Positions 26,797-35,503 of a stretch of DNA of 64,000 nucleotides are shown in pieces. Position 1 is the stretch's first letter. Each line of letters opens with the position of its first letter. Where the stretch lies: the NCBI GenBank assembly GCA_963709395.1, contig CAVPWP010000008.1:496001-560000 (forward strand), in the 5' to 3' direction. Both the position numbers and the translations under genes were made by a program. The DNA is from CAVPWP01 sp963709395 (GTDB lineage Bacteria; Pseudomonadota; Alphaproteobacteria; Rhodobacterales; Rhodobacteraceae). The notes under the pieces were generated by a model, which saw only the letters and a program-made list of their open reading frames with translations, did not search any database and was not told the DNA's origin.

Positions 26797-28075
26797 CATC
26801 CTCCGCTCCGCAGCGCCCCGACGGCCTGCCGGCCTATGTCGCCGTGACGGCGGCCTATTGGGCCTTCATGCTGACCGATGGCGCGCTGCGGATGCTGGTG
26901 CTGCTGCATTTCCACACGCTGGGCTTTTCGCCGATCCAGCTTGCCTATCTCTTCGTGCTTTACGAGGTCGCGGGGATCGTGACCAATCTGTCTGCGGGCT
27001 GGATCGCGGCGCGCTTCGGCCTGACCTCGACGCTCTATGCCGGGCTTGGCCTGCAGGTGCTGGCGCTGATCGCGCTGGCACAGCTCGACCCGGGCTGGGC
27101 CGTGGGGCTGTCGGTCGCCTATGTGATGGTGGTGCAGGGGGCCAGCGGCGTCGCCAAGGACCTGGCCAAGATGTCGTCGAAATCGGCGGTCAAGATCCTG
27201 GCCCCGGCCGAGGGCGATGGCCTTTTCCGCTGGGTCGCCGTGCTGACCGGATCGAAGAACGCGGTGAAGGGCCTGGGTTTCCTGCTGGGTGCCGCGCTTC
27301 TGGCAACGGTGGGGTTTGTGGGGGCGGTTCTTGGGATGGCCGCGGTTCTGGCTGTGATCCTTGTCGCGGTCCTGATCTTCATGCCGCCGGGTCTGCCCAA
27401 AGGGCGCAAGGGTGCGAAGTTCTCGGAGGTCTTTTCGAAATCCCACAACGTGAACTGGCTGTCGGCGGCGCGGGTCTTCCTGTTCGGCGCACGGGACGTG
27501 TGGTTCGTGGTGGGCATCCCGATCTATTTCTACGCCGTGCTGTCGGATGGATCCGAGGCCGGCAACCGCGCGGCGTTCTTCATGATCGGCAGCTTCATGG
27601 CGGTCTGGATCATCCTTTACGGCGCGGTCCAGGCCTCGGCGCCCCGGCTCTTGCGTGCGGCGCAGCGGCCCCGGGCCGAGCTTGTCGGCGCCGCCCGCGG
27701 CTGGGCCTGGGCGCTGTTTCTGGTTCCCGCAGTGCTGGCTGCCGCGGTGGCGGCGTCAGGCGGACCCGCCCCCTGGCTGACGGCGGTGCTGGTGGCAGGA
27801 CTTCTGGCGTTCGGCGCGTCTTTTCGCGGTGAACTCGGCGCTCCATTCCTATCTCATCCTCGCTTTCACGCGGGCCGAGAGGGTCACGATGGACGTGGGG
27901 TTCTACTACATGGCGAACGCGGCGGGGCGGCTTCTGGGCACGCTCCTGTCCGGCCTGACGTACCAGGTCGGCGGGCTGGCGCTTTGCCTTGGCACCTCGG
28001 CCCTGTTCGTGGCGCTGAGCGCGCTTGGCCGCCGCCCGGCTGCGCCCCGAGGCGACGGACCCGGTGCCGGCCTGA
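26793..28075 (+). CDS. arsJ: Organoarsenical efflux permease ArsJ (two frameshifts)
   Basis: ArsJ is a major-facilitator transporter that expels 1-arseno-3-phosphoglycerate made by the neighbouring GAPDH, giving arsenate resistance. The corrected 426-aa protein has about 11-12 helices. Family segments include 'PAYVAVTAAYWAFMLTDGAL', 'VQGASGVAKDLAKMSSKSAV', 'LFGARDVWFVVGIPIYFY' and 'FTRAERVTMDVGFYYMANA'. Two +1 insertions break it: one T-run near 27819-27824 and one near 28026-28030 (TTGGCC for TTGCC). The true end is the TGA at 28073-28075. Beyond the shift, the long open frame continuing to the right is antisense to chrA and not coding. Confidence 0.92.
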
Positions 28076-28082
28076 GATGCGG

Positions 28083-29300
28083 TCAGCCGCCGAGGACGGC
28101 CATGCCGGCCCCGCCGGCCGCCGCGACCAGCACCACGGCCCAGGGCGGGGTCTTCCACGCGACCAGCAGAACGAAGCACACCAGCGCCAGGGCAAGGTCG
28201 CCCATGTCGCGAACGGCCCCGGTGAAGACAGGATCATAGAGTGCCGCCCCGAGGATGCCGACCACGGCGGCATTGGCGCCCTGCATGGCCGATTGCGCCC
28301 GCGCGGTGCGGCGCAGCGCGTCCCAGAAGGGCAAACAGCCCACAAGGATCAGGAATCCCGGCAGGAAGATCGCCCCCAGCGCCAGCGCCGCGCCGGCAAG
28401 GCCGTTCGGCCCCGGTTCGAGCACCGCGCCCAGATAGGCCGCGAAAGTGAAAAGCGGCCCCGGCACGGCCTGCGCCGCGCCATAGCCGGTCAGGAACGTC
28501 TCGGGCGTCACCCAGCCCGGCGCCACGACCCCGGCCTCGAGCAGCGGCAGAACCACGTGCCCGCCGCCGAAGACCAGTGCCCCGGCGCGAAAGAACGCAT
28601 CTGCCACGGCGAAGCCCTGTCCGAGACCGGCAAGAAGCGGAAGCGCGATGAGCAGGGCCGCGAAGACCGCGAGCGCCACGGCGCCCGTCCTGCGCGACAC
28701 CGGCAGGGGCAGGGGGTGGCCCGTGCTGGCCGCGCCCCGCGCCAGCAGCAGACCCGCCGCCGCGCCCAGCACGATGGCGGCGATCATCCCGGCCGATCCC
28801 GGCAGGACCGCCAGGGCCACGACCGCGCCCGCGGCGATGCTGGCGCGCGGGGCGTCGGGGCAGAGGCTCCGCGCCATGCCCACCACCGCTTGCGCCACGA
28901 TGGCCACCGCCACGATCTTGAGCCCGTCCAGCACGCCCAGACCCAGCGGCCCGCCGACTTGCGCCGCCGTCAGTGCGAAGATCCCCATCGCCAGCGCCGA
29001 GGGCAGGGTGAAGGCCACGAAGGCCGCGAGCGCCCCAAGCCAGCCCGCGCGCATCAGCCCCAGCGCGAAGCCCGTCTGGCTCGACGCCGGTCCGGGAAGG
29101 AACTGGCAAAGCGCCACCAGATCGGCATAGGCGGCATCCGTCAGCCAGCCGCGCCGCGTCACCAGCTCGTCCCGGAAATAGCCCAGATGCGCGACCGGCC
29201 CGCCGAAAGAGGTCAGGCCGAGCTTGAGAAAGACCGCGAAGACCTCGCCCGCCGATCCCCGCGGCGCGGCCTTAGTCGTCACGCTGTCTGCCTTGGCCAT
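28083..29300 (-). CDS. chrA: Chromate efflux transporter ChrA
   Basis: ChrA exports chromate across the inner membrane. The 405-aa protein is a full-length two-domain (LCHR) member. Each half carries the family pattern, 'FLKLGLTSFGGPVAHLGYF' and 'LCQFLPGPASSQTGFALG' in the N-terminal half, and 'FRAGALVFGGGHVVLPLLE' and 'YGAAQAVPGPLFTFAAYLG' in the C-terminal half. ATG 29300 gives the usual N-terminus. It is convergent with arsJ (7-base gap) and divergent from the acr3 gene (107-base gap), so it has its own promoter within the metal-resistance island. Confidence 0.95.
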   Translation of the reverse strand: MAKADSVTTKAAPRGSAGEVFAVFLKLGLTSFGGPVAHLGYFRDELVTRRGWLTDAAYADLVALCQFLPGPASSQTGFALGLMRAGWLGALAAFVAFTLPSALAMGIFALTAAQVGGPLGLGVLDGLKIVAVAIVAQAVVGMARSLCPDAPRASIAAGAVVALAVLPGSAGMIAAIVLGAAAGLLLARGAASTGHPLPLPVSRRTGAVALAVFAALLIALPLLAGLGQGFAVADAFFRAGALVFGGGHVVLPLLEAGVVAPGWVTPETFLTGYGAAQAVPGPLFTFAAYLGAVLEPGPNGLAGAALALGAIFLPGFLILVGCLPFWDALRRTARAQSAMQGANAAVVGILGAALYDPVFTGAVRDMGDLALALVCFVLLVAWKTPPWAVVLVAAAGGAGMAVLGG

Positions 29301-29407
29301 ATCGCTGCCCCGTCCTGCCCTTGCCCGACCAAGCCTGTCGCATGGCCCTGTATCAAACACATGGCAGCCCGTCGACAACGGCCCCCTGCCGGAGTAGCCC
29401 TGCCGGC

Positions 29408-30415
29408 ATGAGCGTCTTCGAAAGATATCTGAGCCTCTGGGTCGCGCTTGCCATGATCGCGGGCATCGCGATCGGGGTGGCCGCCCCCGGCCTCGTCGAT
29501 GCGATCGCGCGGGCCGAGGTGGCGCGGGTCAACCTCGTGGTGGCCGTGCTGATCTGGGCGATGGTCTATCCGATGATGGTGGGCGTCGACACCGGGTCGC
29601 TGCGCCACGCCCTGCGCCAGCCCCGGGGTCTTGCGATCACCCTTGTCGTGAACTGGCTGATCAAGCCCTTCACCATGGCGGCGCTGGCCGTGCTGTTCTT
29701 CGAGGTCGTCTTCGCCGACCTCATCGCGCCCGAGGATGCGCAGCAATACATCGCAGGCCTGATCCTGCTTGGCGCGGCCCCCTGCACGGCGATGGTGTTC
29801 GTCTGGTCACAGCTGACGCGCGGGGACGAAAGCTACACGCTTTTGCAGGTGTCGGTGAACGACGTGGTGATGGTCTTCGCCTTCGCCCCGATCGTGGCGT
29901 TCCTGCTGGGCGTCACCGACATCGTCGTGCCGTGGGAGACGCTGCTGCTGTCGGTCGTCCTGTTCGTCGCGCTGCCGCTGGCCGCGGGGATCTGGACGCG
30001 CCGGCGGCTGGGGGATGCGGCGCGGATCGACGCCTTCCGGGCGCGGATCAAGCCGTGGTCGGTGGTCGGTCTGATCGCGACGGTGACGATCCTTTTTGGG
30101 TTGCAGGGCCAGACGATCCTCGACGATCCGCTGGTGATCGCGCTGATCGCGGTGCCGATCCTGATCCAGTCCTATGGCATCTTCGCGCTGGCCTATGCCG
30201 CCGCCTTTCTGCTCAAGGTGCCGCACCGGATCGCGGCGCCCTGCGCGCTGATCGGGACGTCGAACTTCTTCGAGCTGGCCGTCGCCGTGGCGATCAGCCT
30301 CTTCGGGCTGAACTCGGGGGCGGCGCTGGCCACGGTCGTCGGTGTGCTGGTCGAGGTGCCGGTGATGCTGTCGCTCGTCGCCTTCGCGAACAGGACACGC
30401 GCGCGGTTCGCGTGA
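29408..30415 (+). CDS. acr3: Arsenite efflux permease Acr3
   Basis: Acr3 (ACR3/BASS superfamily) extrudes As(III) using the proton gradient. The 335-aa protein has about ten helices, with the conserved cysteine motif 'LGAAPCTAMVFVWSQL' (Cys near residue 125), 'LQVSVNDVVMVFAFAPIVAF' and the late 'CALIGTSNFFELAVAVAI'. ATG 29408 is chosen as the start of the recognisable 'SVFERYLSLWVALAMIAGI' N-terminus; the open upstream extension is not conserved-looking. The ArsR gene on the same strand follows after 42 bases. It exports the arsenite produced by the ArsC half of the ArsR-ArsC fusion. Confidence 0.94.
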   Translation: MSVFERYLSLWVALAMIAGIAIGVAAPGLVDAIARAEVARVNLVVAVLIWAMVYPMMVGVDTGSLRHALRQPRGLAITLVVNWLIKPFTMAALAVLFFEVVFADLIAPEDAQQYIAGLILLGAAPCTAMVFVWSQLTRGDESYTLLQVSVNDVVMVFAFAPIVAFLLGVTDIVVPWETLLLSVVLFVALPLAAGIWTRRRLGDAARIDAFRARIKPWSVVGLIATVTILFGLQGQTILDDPLVIALIAVPILIQSYGIFALAYAAAFLLKVPHRIAAPCALIGTSNFFELAVAVAISLFGLNSGAALATVVGVLVEVPVMLSLVAFANRTRARFA

Positions 30416-30427
30416 GAATCGACTCGA

Positions 30428-30449
30428 CATAACCGGAAAAGTGGTTATG
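30428..30449 (+). promoter_or_regulatory. Operator for the second arsR gene
   Basis: A perfect inverted repeat CATAACC-N8-GGTTATG lies at 30428-30449, ending 8 bases before the ArsR start codon. Symmetry and position fit an autoregulatory ArsR binding site covering the promoter. It differs in sequence and spacing from the site in front of the ArsR-ArsC fusion, so the two repressors likely have different specificities. Confidence 0.6.
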
Positions 30450-30457
30450 TTGGCCGC

Positions 30458-30775
30458 ATGAGCACGACAAGCCCCAATGCCCGCGCCCTTGCCGCCCTTG
30501 GACATGACGCACGTCTGTCCATCTTCCGCCTTCTGGTGAAGGCGGGTGACGAGGGGCTGCGCGTGGGCGATATCGGCGCGCATCTGGGTCTTGCCCCGTC
30601 GACGTTGGCGCATCACCTGTCGACGCTTGTCGATGCAGGGCTGGTGGTGCAGGACCGGCGCGGGCGCGAGGTGTTCAACCGGGTCGATTATCTGGCGATG
30701 CGGGCGGTTCTTGGCTTTCTCACGGCCGAATGCTGCGCAGGTGTCGACCTGACACAAAGCGAGGACGCGGCATGA
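30458..30775 (+). CDS. arsR: ArsR-family transcriptional repressor
   Basis: This 105-aa winged-helix metalloregulator has the ArsR pattern 'AALGHDARLSIFRLLVKAG', the recognition region 'LAPSTLAHHLSTLVDAGLVV' and a wing 'DRRGREVFNRVDY'. The adjacent cysteines in 'TAECCAGVDL' near the C-terminus are candidate As(III) ligands, as in C-terminal-site ArsRs. It probably represses itself and the downstream ArsP permease (49-base gap) through the inverted repeat just upstream. Acr3 ends before this operator and may be read from another promoter. Confidence 0.93.
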   Translation: MSTTSPNARALAALGHDARLSIFRLLVKAGDEGLRVGDIGAHLGLAPSTLAHHLSTLVDAGLVVQDRRGREVFNRVDYLAMRAVLGFLTAECCAGVDLTQSEDAA

Positions 30776-30824
30776 CACGCAGTTTTTCGCGGCCAAACAC
30801 AACGACATTTCCGGAGATTTCGAA

Positions 30825-31876
30825 ATGACAGACACGTCGCTTTCCGCTCAGCGTCCATGGGGTGCCTTTCTTGCCGCCCTGCGTGAGCAGCGGGTCTGGC
30901 TGGCGTCGGCGCTGATCCTTGGCGTTCTTGCGATCCTGCAGCCCGCGCAGGCGGTCGAGAGCTTCCGCTTCACGATCGAGGCGCTGGTAGGGACAGCGCC
31001 CTTCCTGCTCCTGTCGATCGGCATCGCCGCCTGGGCCGGGGCGACCGGGGCCGACAATCTGATCGCGCGCGCCTTCACTGGTTCGCCCGTCCTGATGATC
31101 TTCCTCGCGGCGCTGGCGGGCGGGCTGTCGCCGTTCTGTTCCTGCGGGGTGATCCCGCTGATCGCGGCGCTTCTGGCGATGGGGGTGCCGCTCTCGGCGG
31201 TCATGGCGTTCTGGCTGGCCTCGCCGGTCATGGACCCGTCGATGTTCGTGCTGACGGTCGGTGTGCTCGACCTCGAGTTCGCGGTCGCCAAGACGCTGGC
31301 CGCCGTGGGGCTTGGGGTCTTCGGCGGGCTGGCCGTGCATGCTCTGGCGCGGGGCGGGGCGCTTGCCGATCCGTTGCGCGCGGGCATCGGCGACGGCGGC
31401 TGCGGCGGGGCCAGGGTGCGGGCGCCCAAGCCCGTGGTCTGGCGCTTCTGGACCGAGGCCGAGCGGCGCACGAAGTTCTCCCGCGAGGCCGTCGGAAGAC
31501 GACGCTCTTCCTTGCCAAGTGGCTGACGCTGGCCTTCCTGCTGGAAAGCCTGATGCTGGCCTGGGTGCCGGCCGAGACGATCACAGCCCTTCTGGGCGGC
31601 ACCGGCGTCGGCCCGATTGCCCTTGCGACCGTCGTGGGCGTTCCGGCCTATCTCAACGGTTACGCCGCGCTGCCGCTGGTCGGCGGGCTGATCGGGCAGG
31701 GCATGGCGCCGGGGGCGGGGCTTGCCTTCCTCGTGGCGGGCGGGGTCACATCGCTGCCCGCGGCCATCGCGGTCTGGGCCTTGGTCAAGCCGCGGGTCTT
31801 CGCGCTCTACATCGCGCTGTCGCTGTCGGGCGCCTTCGCCGCGGGCCTGCTGTTCCAGATGTGGAGCCTGGCGTAA
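30825..31876 (+). CDS. arsP: ArsP-type organoarsenical permease (one frameshift)
   Basis: This permease belongs to the DUF318/UPF0718 group that includes ArsP, which exports trivalent methylated or aromatic arsenicals. The N-terminal half contains the signature 'LSPFCSCGVIPLIAALLAMG' (about residues 100-119) and 'AFWLASPVMDPSMFVLT'. The second half repeats the theme with 'VVGVPAYLNGYAALPLVGGL'. The frame breaks near 31490-31497; here one base appears to be missing ('EAVG-KTTLFLAKWL' is restored by adding a G). The span is two bases over a whole frame, consistent with a deletion. Its position after arsR supports ArsP over other members of the permease group. Confidence 0.85.
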
Positions 31877-31955
31877 ACCGGCCTTCGGCGATCCGGCACG
31901 GTCCCCTTGCCGCCGCGATGCGCCCGGCGCATTCTGCGAGCGAACGAGGCCCGAG

Positions 31956-32907
31956 ATGACGCTGATCGAAACCCCGCCGACACGGCCACGCGACGCGGTC
32001 GAGGCGCTGCTGAACGACCCGCGCGATGGCGTGCTGGCGAGTCATCGCCGGTGTCGAGGGGCCATCGTATCGTCCGGTCGGCGCGATCATGGCGATCTTC
32101 GACCGACACGAGCGCACCGGAACCCTGTCCTCGGGCTGCATCGAGGCGGATATCGGTCTCCATGCGATGCAGGCGCGGGATACGGGCGCGCCGGTGATGC
32201 TGCGCTATGGCCGCGGGTCGCCCTTCGCGGATATCGAACTTCCCTGCGGCGGCGGTCTCGACATCCTGCTTCTGCCGCGACCCGACCGGGCCGTTCTTGC
32301 CGAGCTTGCCGCGCGGCGCCGGGCGCGTGTCGCGGCGACGCTGGAAATCGGCCTTTCCGATGGTGCCATGCGGCTGTCCGAGACGGGTGAGACCGGGCGG
32401 ACGGACGATTGCCTGCGGGTCCGCTTTCTGCCCGATCTGCGCTTTCTCGTTTTCGGCAAGGGGCCGGAGGCAGTCACCTTCGCCGGTCTGGTGCAATCGG
32501 CGGGCTATCCCAACATGGTCCTGTCGCCGGACGCAGAGACACTGGCAGATGCCGCCCGGGCCGGATGCGCAACGCGGCACCTGGTCGAGCAGGCCTTTCC
32601 GCCCGATCTCGGCGTCGATGACCGGACGGCGATCGTGCTTTTCTTCCACGACCATGACTGGGAACCGCCCCTCCTTCTGGGGGCCCTGGGCACGGACGCC
32701 TTCTACATCGGCGCCCAGGGCAGCCAGCGGGCACGGGATGCGCGGCTGATGGCGCTTGAGGCGATGGGGGCGGCGCCGTCGGATATCGCGCGGATGCACG
32801 GGCCGGTCGGGCTGATCCCCTCGACCCGCGATCCGCGTACCCTCGCGGTGTCCGTTCTGGCCGAAGTCCTGGCGATCGCCATGGCGCCTGTCGGCATGAA
32901 CACCTGA
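31956..32907 (+). CDS. XdhC family protein (one frameshift)
   Basis: XdhC-type proteins bind and sulfurate molybdenum cofactor and insert it into xanthine dehydrogenase-class enzymes. The N-terminal XdhC/CoxI part is 'AVEALLNDPRDGVLA' and 'EGPSYRPVGAIMAIF', with 'TGTLSSGCIEADI'. The C-terminal Rossmann domain has 'LRFLVFGKGPEAVTFAGL', 'TAIVLFFHDHDWEPPLL' and 'FYIGAQGSQRARDARL'. One extra base near 32039-32043 splits it; corrected length is 316 aa. No xanthine dehydrogenase genes are in the window, although urate catabolism genes lie 11 kb to the left. It follows arsP after 79 bases. Confidence 0.87.
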
Positions 32908-33111
32908 GCGATCAGGCGTCTTGTCCACCTCACGGCGCGCCCGAGAGCGGGCCGACAAGGATGCTCGACTTGCGGGGCGACATGGGGCGGACATCTCTCC
33001 GCGCGGCACATCCGGGGACCCGTGGGGCCTGGGGATTGCCTTGCAGTGATCGCCCCGGCCCACTAACCGTGAAGGCGATGCGGCTGGCCGCATCGCGGAC
33101 TACGGTGGCGC

Positions 33112-33996
33112 ATGGACAATGAACCCAGATGGCAACTCGTGCTGGTTCTGTGGGGTACGAAATACGGGGCCGATGAGGTGAACCACCTCGTCGCCACGGT
33201 CAAGCGGCTGGCCAGTCATGCGCCACGGGTCGTGCTGCTGAGCGACCGCGACCGGCCCGGACTGGACGCGTCCATCGTTGTCCGCCCGATCCCCGAGTTC
33301 TTCCTGCGCCCCGAATTCCTTGGCTCGGGCTGCCAGGCCAAGCTTGCGATGTTCGAGCGCGGCGCGGTGCCGGACGATCTGCCGGCCATCTTCGTCGACG
33401 TGGACACCGTGGTCTTCGGGGACATGACCCGGTTTCTCGAACTGCTGCGAACGCGGAGAACGGTTGCGATATTCCAGAGTGCAATCGTGCCCATCGGTCC
33501 GGTCGGGCGCCTGATCTGGAAAATGACCAACGGGCGGAAATATGCCCGCGGCAATTCGTCGATCGTCGTCTTTCACCCCGGTGAGTTCGGATTTGTCGCT
33601 GAACGTTTTCGAGCGCTCAGCGAAGTGTACCCAAGCGGGGCTTTCCGCCCCATGGCAGCTGATGAACGGTTTCTGAGTTGGGCCGCGCAGCCGCATCTCC
33701 GAAGAATTCCACGCTCCATGGCAGTCAAGCTGCCGACCGAGTTCGCTCTGCCCTGGCGCTGGCTCGTCTTGGCGCGCGGGGCGATGCCGTGGAATCGCCG
33801 GCGCTGGGCAAACCTGATTGCGGTGACGCTTCCGGGCGTCGAGTTGAAGGGGCCAAGACTGGCGGGACTTCCTGCAGGGGTCGAGATTCGTGATCAGAAG
33901 GGAAGGCGGCTGGTTTGGTCGGATCGGGCGCTCGGGCCGGTGCGGGCACGGATCATCGACTACTATGGCGCTCTCGAAGCGCGAAAGGCAGGCTGA
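33112..33996 (+). CDS. Putative DxD glycosyltransferase, first copy
   Basis: This 294-aa soluble protein starts the polysaccharide region. It shows a nucleotide-sugar transferase-like architecture: an initial strand 'WQLVLVLWGTKYGADEVNHL', a 'VVLLSDRDRPGLD' strand, and an acidic 'IFVDVDTVVFGDM' (about residues 93-105), matching the metal-binding DxD of GT-A enzymes. It is related in layout to the gene at 42407 (both have a PIP...K...F block followed by the DxD). I cannot assign a CAZy family or sugar. The neuA gene begins 2 bases after its stop, so it is likely to act on the same glycan. Confidence 0.65.
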   Translation: MDNEPRWQLVLVLWGTKYGADEVNHLVATVKRLASHAPRVVLLSDRDRPGLDASIVVRPIPEFFLRPEFLGSGCQAKLAMFERGAVPDDLPAIFVDVDTVVFGDMTRFLELLRTRRTVAIFQSAIVPIGPVGRLIWKMTNGRKYARGNSSIVVFHPGEFGFVAERFRALSEVYPSGAFRPMAADERFLSWAAQPHLRRIPRSMAVKLPTEFALPWRWLVLARGAMPWNRRRWANLIAVTLPGVELKGPRLAGLPAGVEIRDQKGRRLVWSDRALGPVRARIIDYYGALEARKAG

Positions 33997-33997
33997 C

Positions 33998-34715
33998 ATG
34001 ATCCTGGGGCATATCGGGGTCCGGAAAGGGTCGAAGGGCGTTCCGGGAAAGAATTTCAAGGACTTGTGCGGCAAGCCGCTGATCGACTGGTCGCTCGGGC
34101 AACTGCTTGGCAACCCGCGTGTCGGCGCGGTGGTCGTGTCGACCGACGACGAGGTGATCTACGACCACGTGGTCGCCCTCGGCGCGCTCGACATCGGGTT
34201 GCGTCCGGCCGAACTGGCGACCGACACCGCCCCGAAATGGGGCGTGTGGCAGCATTCGCTCGACGCGGGAGAAAGGGCGGCGGGCCAGCCTGTCACGGCC
34301 TTTCTCGACCTCGACGCCACCTCGCCCCTGCGCGACCCTTCCGACATCGATGGCGCGCTCGACCTCTTCGAGGCAGAGCACCCCGATATGGTGATGTCGG
34401 TCTGCGAGGCCCGGAAGAACCCCTATTTCAATCTTGTCGAGCCTGACGAGACCGGGGCGCTGCATGTCTCGAAGCCGCTTGCCCGGCGGGGTCTGGTCGC
34501 GCCAGACCGCGCCGAAGGTCTATGAGCACGCGGCCTCGACCTACGTTGTCGATCCGGACTACCTGCGCCGGGCGACGAGCATCTACGAGGGCCGGGTTAT
34601 CCCCTTCGAAATGCCGCCCGAGCGGTGTATCGACATCGACAGCGACTTCGATTTCCGGCTGGTCGAGTTCCTGATGCGGGACCGGCTGGCCTCAACAGGC
34701 CGAGGACACTCATGA
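33998..34715 (+). CDS. neuA: Acylneuraminate cytidylyltransferase NeuA-like (one frameshift)
   Basis: NeuA-type enzymes activate nonulosonic acids such as sialic or legionaminic acid as CMP-sugars. The N-terminal nucleotide-binding motif 'RKGSKGVPGKNFKDLCGKPL' (about residues 9-28), 'VVVSTDDEVIYDHV' and 'LDATSPLRDPSDI' are all present. One extra G in a GGGG run near 34491-34494 breaks the frame, after which 'VWSRQTAPKVYEHAASTYVV' and 'CIDIDSDFDFRLVEFLM' continue. Corrected length is about 238 aa. The stop overlaps the start of the SDR gene (ATGA). Together with neuC and neuB nearby it completes the core of a nonulosonate pathway. Confidence 0.9.
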
Positions 34716-35503
34716 CCGCGCAACTGAGCGACCGCACCATCTTCATCACCGGCTCGGGCGGCGTGCTGGGCTCGACCTACGTGCGCCGGATGCTCGATGC
34801 GGGCGCGCGCGTGATCGCGTCGGACCTGCCCGGCGCGCGGGCGGACGCGCTGACGGAGGCGCATGGCGAGAACCCGGACTTCCGTTTCTACGACCTCGAC
34901 GTGGGCGACGAAGACCAGGTGACGGGGATCTTCCGCCGCATCATGGCCGACGGATGGGAGCCGAACGTGGTCCTGAACAACGCCGCGATCACCGGCGAGC
35001 TTCTGATGGGCGCCGGGAAGAGCTTTCCGTCCTTCGCCGACACCTCGGTCTCGGACTGGGAGCGGACGCTGCGCACGAACCTCACCGGGGCCTTCATGAT
35101 CGCCCGGCAGATGGACCGCGACATCGTCGGCCGCTATCCGGCCACGCTGATCAACGTCGCCTCGATGTACGCGCTGAACGGGCCCCATCACCGCATCTAC
35201 GACGGCATGCCGTTCAAGAGCTTCTCGGCCTATTCGACGACCAAGGCCGGCATCCACGGGCTGACGCTGTGGCTGGCGGGCTACTGGGCCGACCGTCAGG
35301 CGACGGTGAACACCATCGCGCCCGGCGCCGTCTTCAACGGCCACTCCGAAGAGTTCCAGCGCCGGGTGGGCGAGCTCATCATGATGAACCGCATGGCCTC
35401 GCCCGACGAGATCGCGGATGTCATGCTGTTCCTGTGCAGTCCGCAGGCGGGCTACATGACGGGCCAGCTCGTCAACGTCGATGGCGGGTTCTCGGGGTGG
35501 TAG
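34712..35503 (+). CDS. SDR-family oxidoreductase
   Basis: This 263-aa short-chain dehydrogenase has the cofactor motif 'TGSGGVLGSTYV' (about residues 13-24), 'VLNNAAITGE', the catalytic 'SAYSTTKAGIHG' (Tyr and Lys near 175 and 179) and a C-terminal 'YMTGQLVNVDGGFSG'. It is translationally coupled to neuA (ATGA) and overlaps the following Gfo/Idh gene. The CMP-transferase/SDR pairing resembles PtmB/PtmA in legionaminic-acid loci, where the SDR takes part in early precursor formation. That is inference from gene order, and the substrate is not proven. Confidence 0.88.
   Translation: MTAQLSDRTIFITGSGGVLGSTYVRRMLDAGARVIASDLPGARADALTEAHGENPDFRFYDLDVGDEDQVTGIFRRIMADGWEPNVVLNNAAITGELLMGAGKSFPSFADTSVSDWERTLRTNLTGAFMIARQMDRDIVGRYPATLINVASMYALNGPHHRIYDGMPFKSFSAYSTTKAGIHGLTLWLAGYWADRQATVNTIAPGAVFNGHSEEFQRRVGELIMMNRMASPDEIADVMLFLCSPQAGYMTGQLVNVDGGFSGW

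Noticed and set aside
28083..29411. Very long plus-strand open frame continuing past arsJ
   Set aside because: It is Arg/Gln/His-rich, lacks any domain and lies antisense to chrA, whose frame is clearly conserved. It arises because high G+C suppresses stops.
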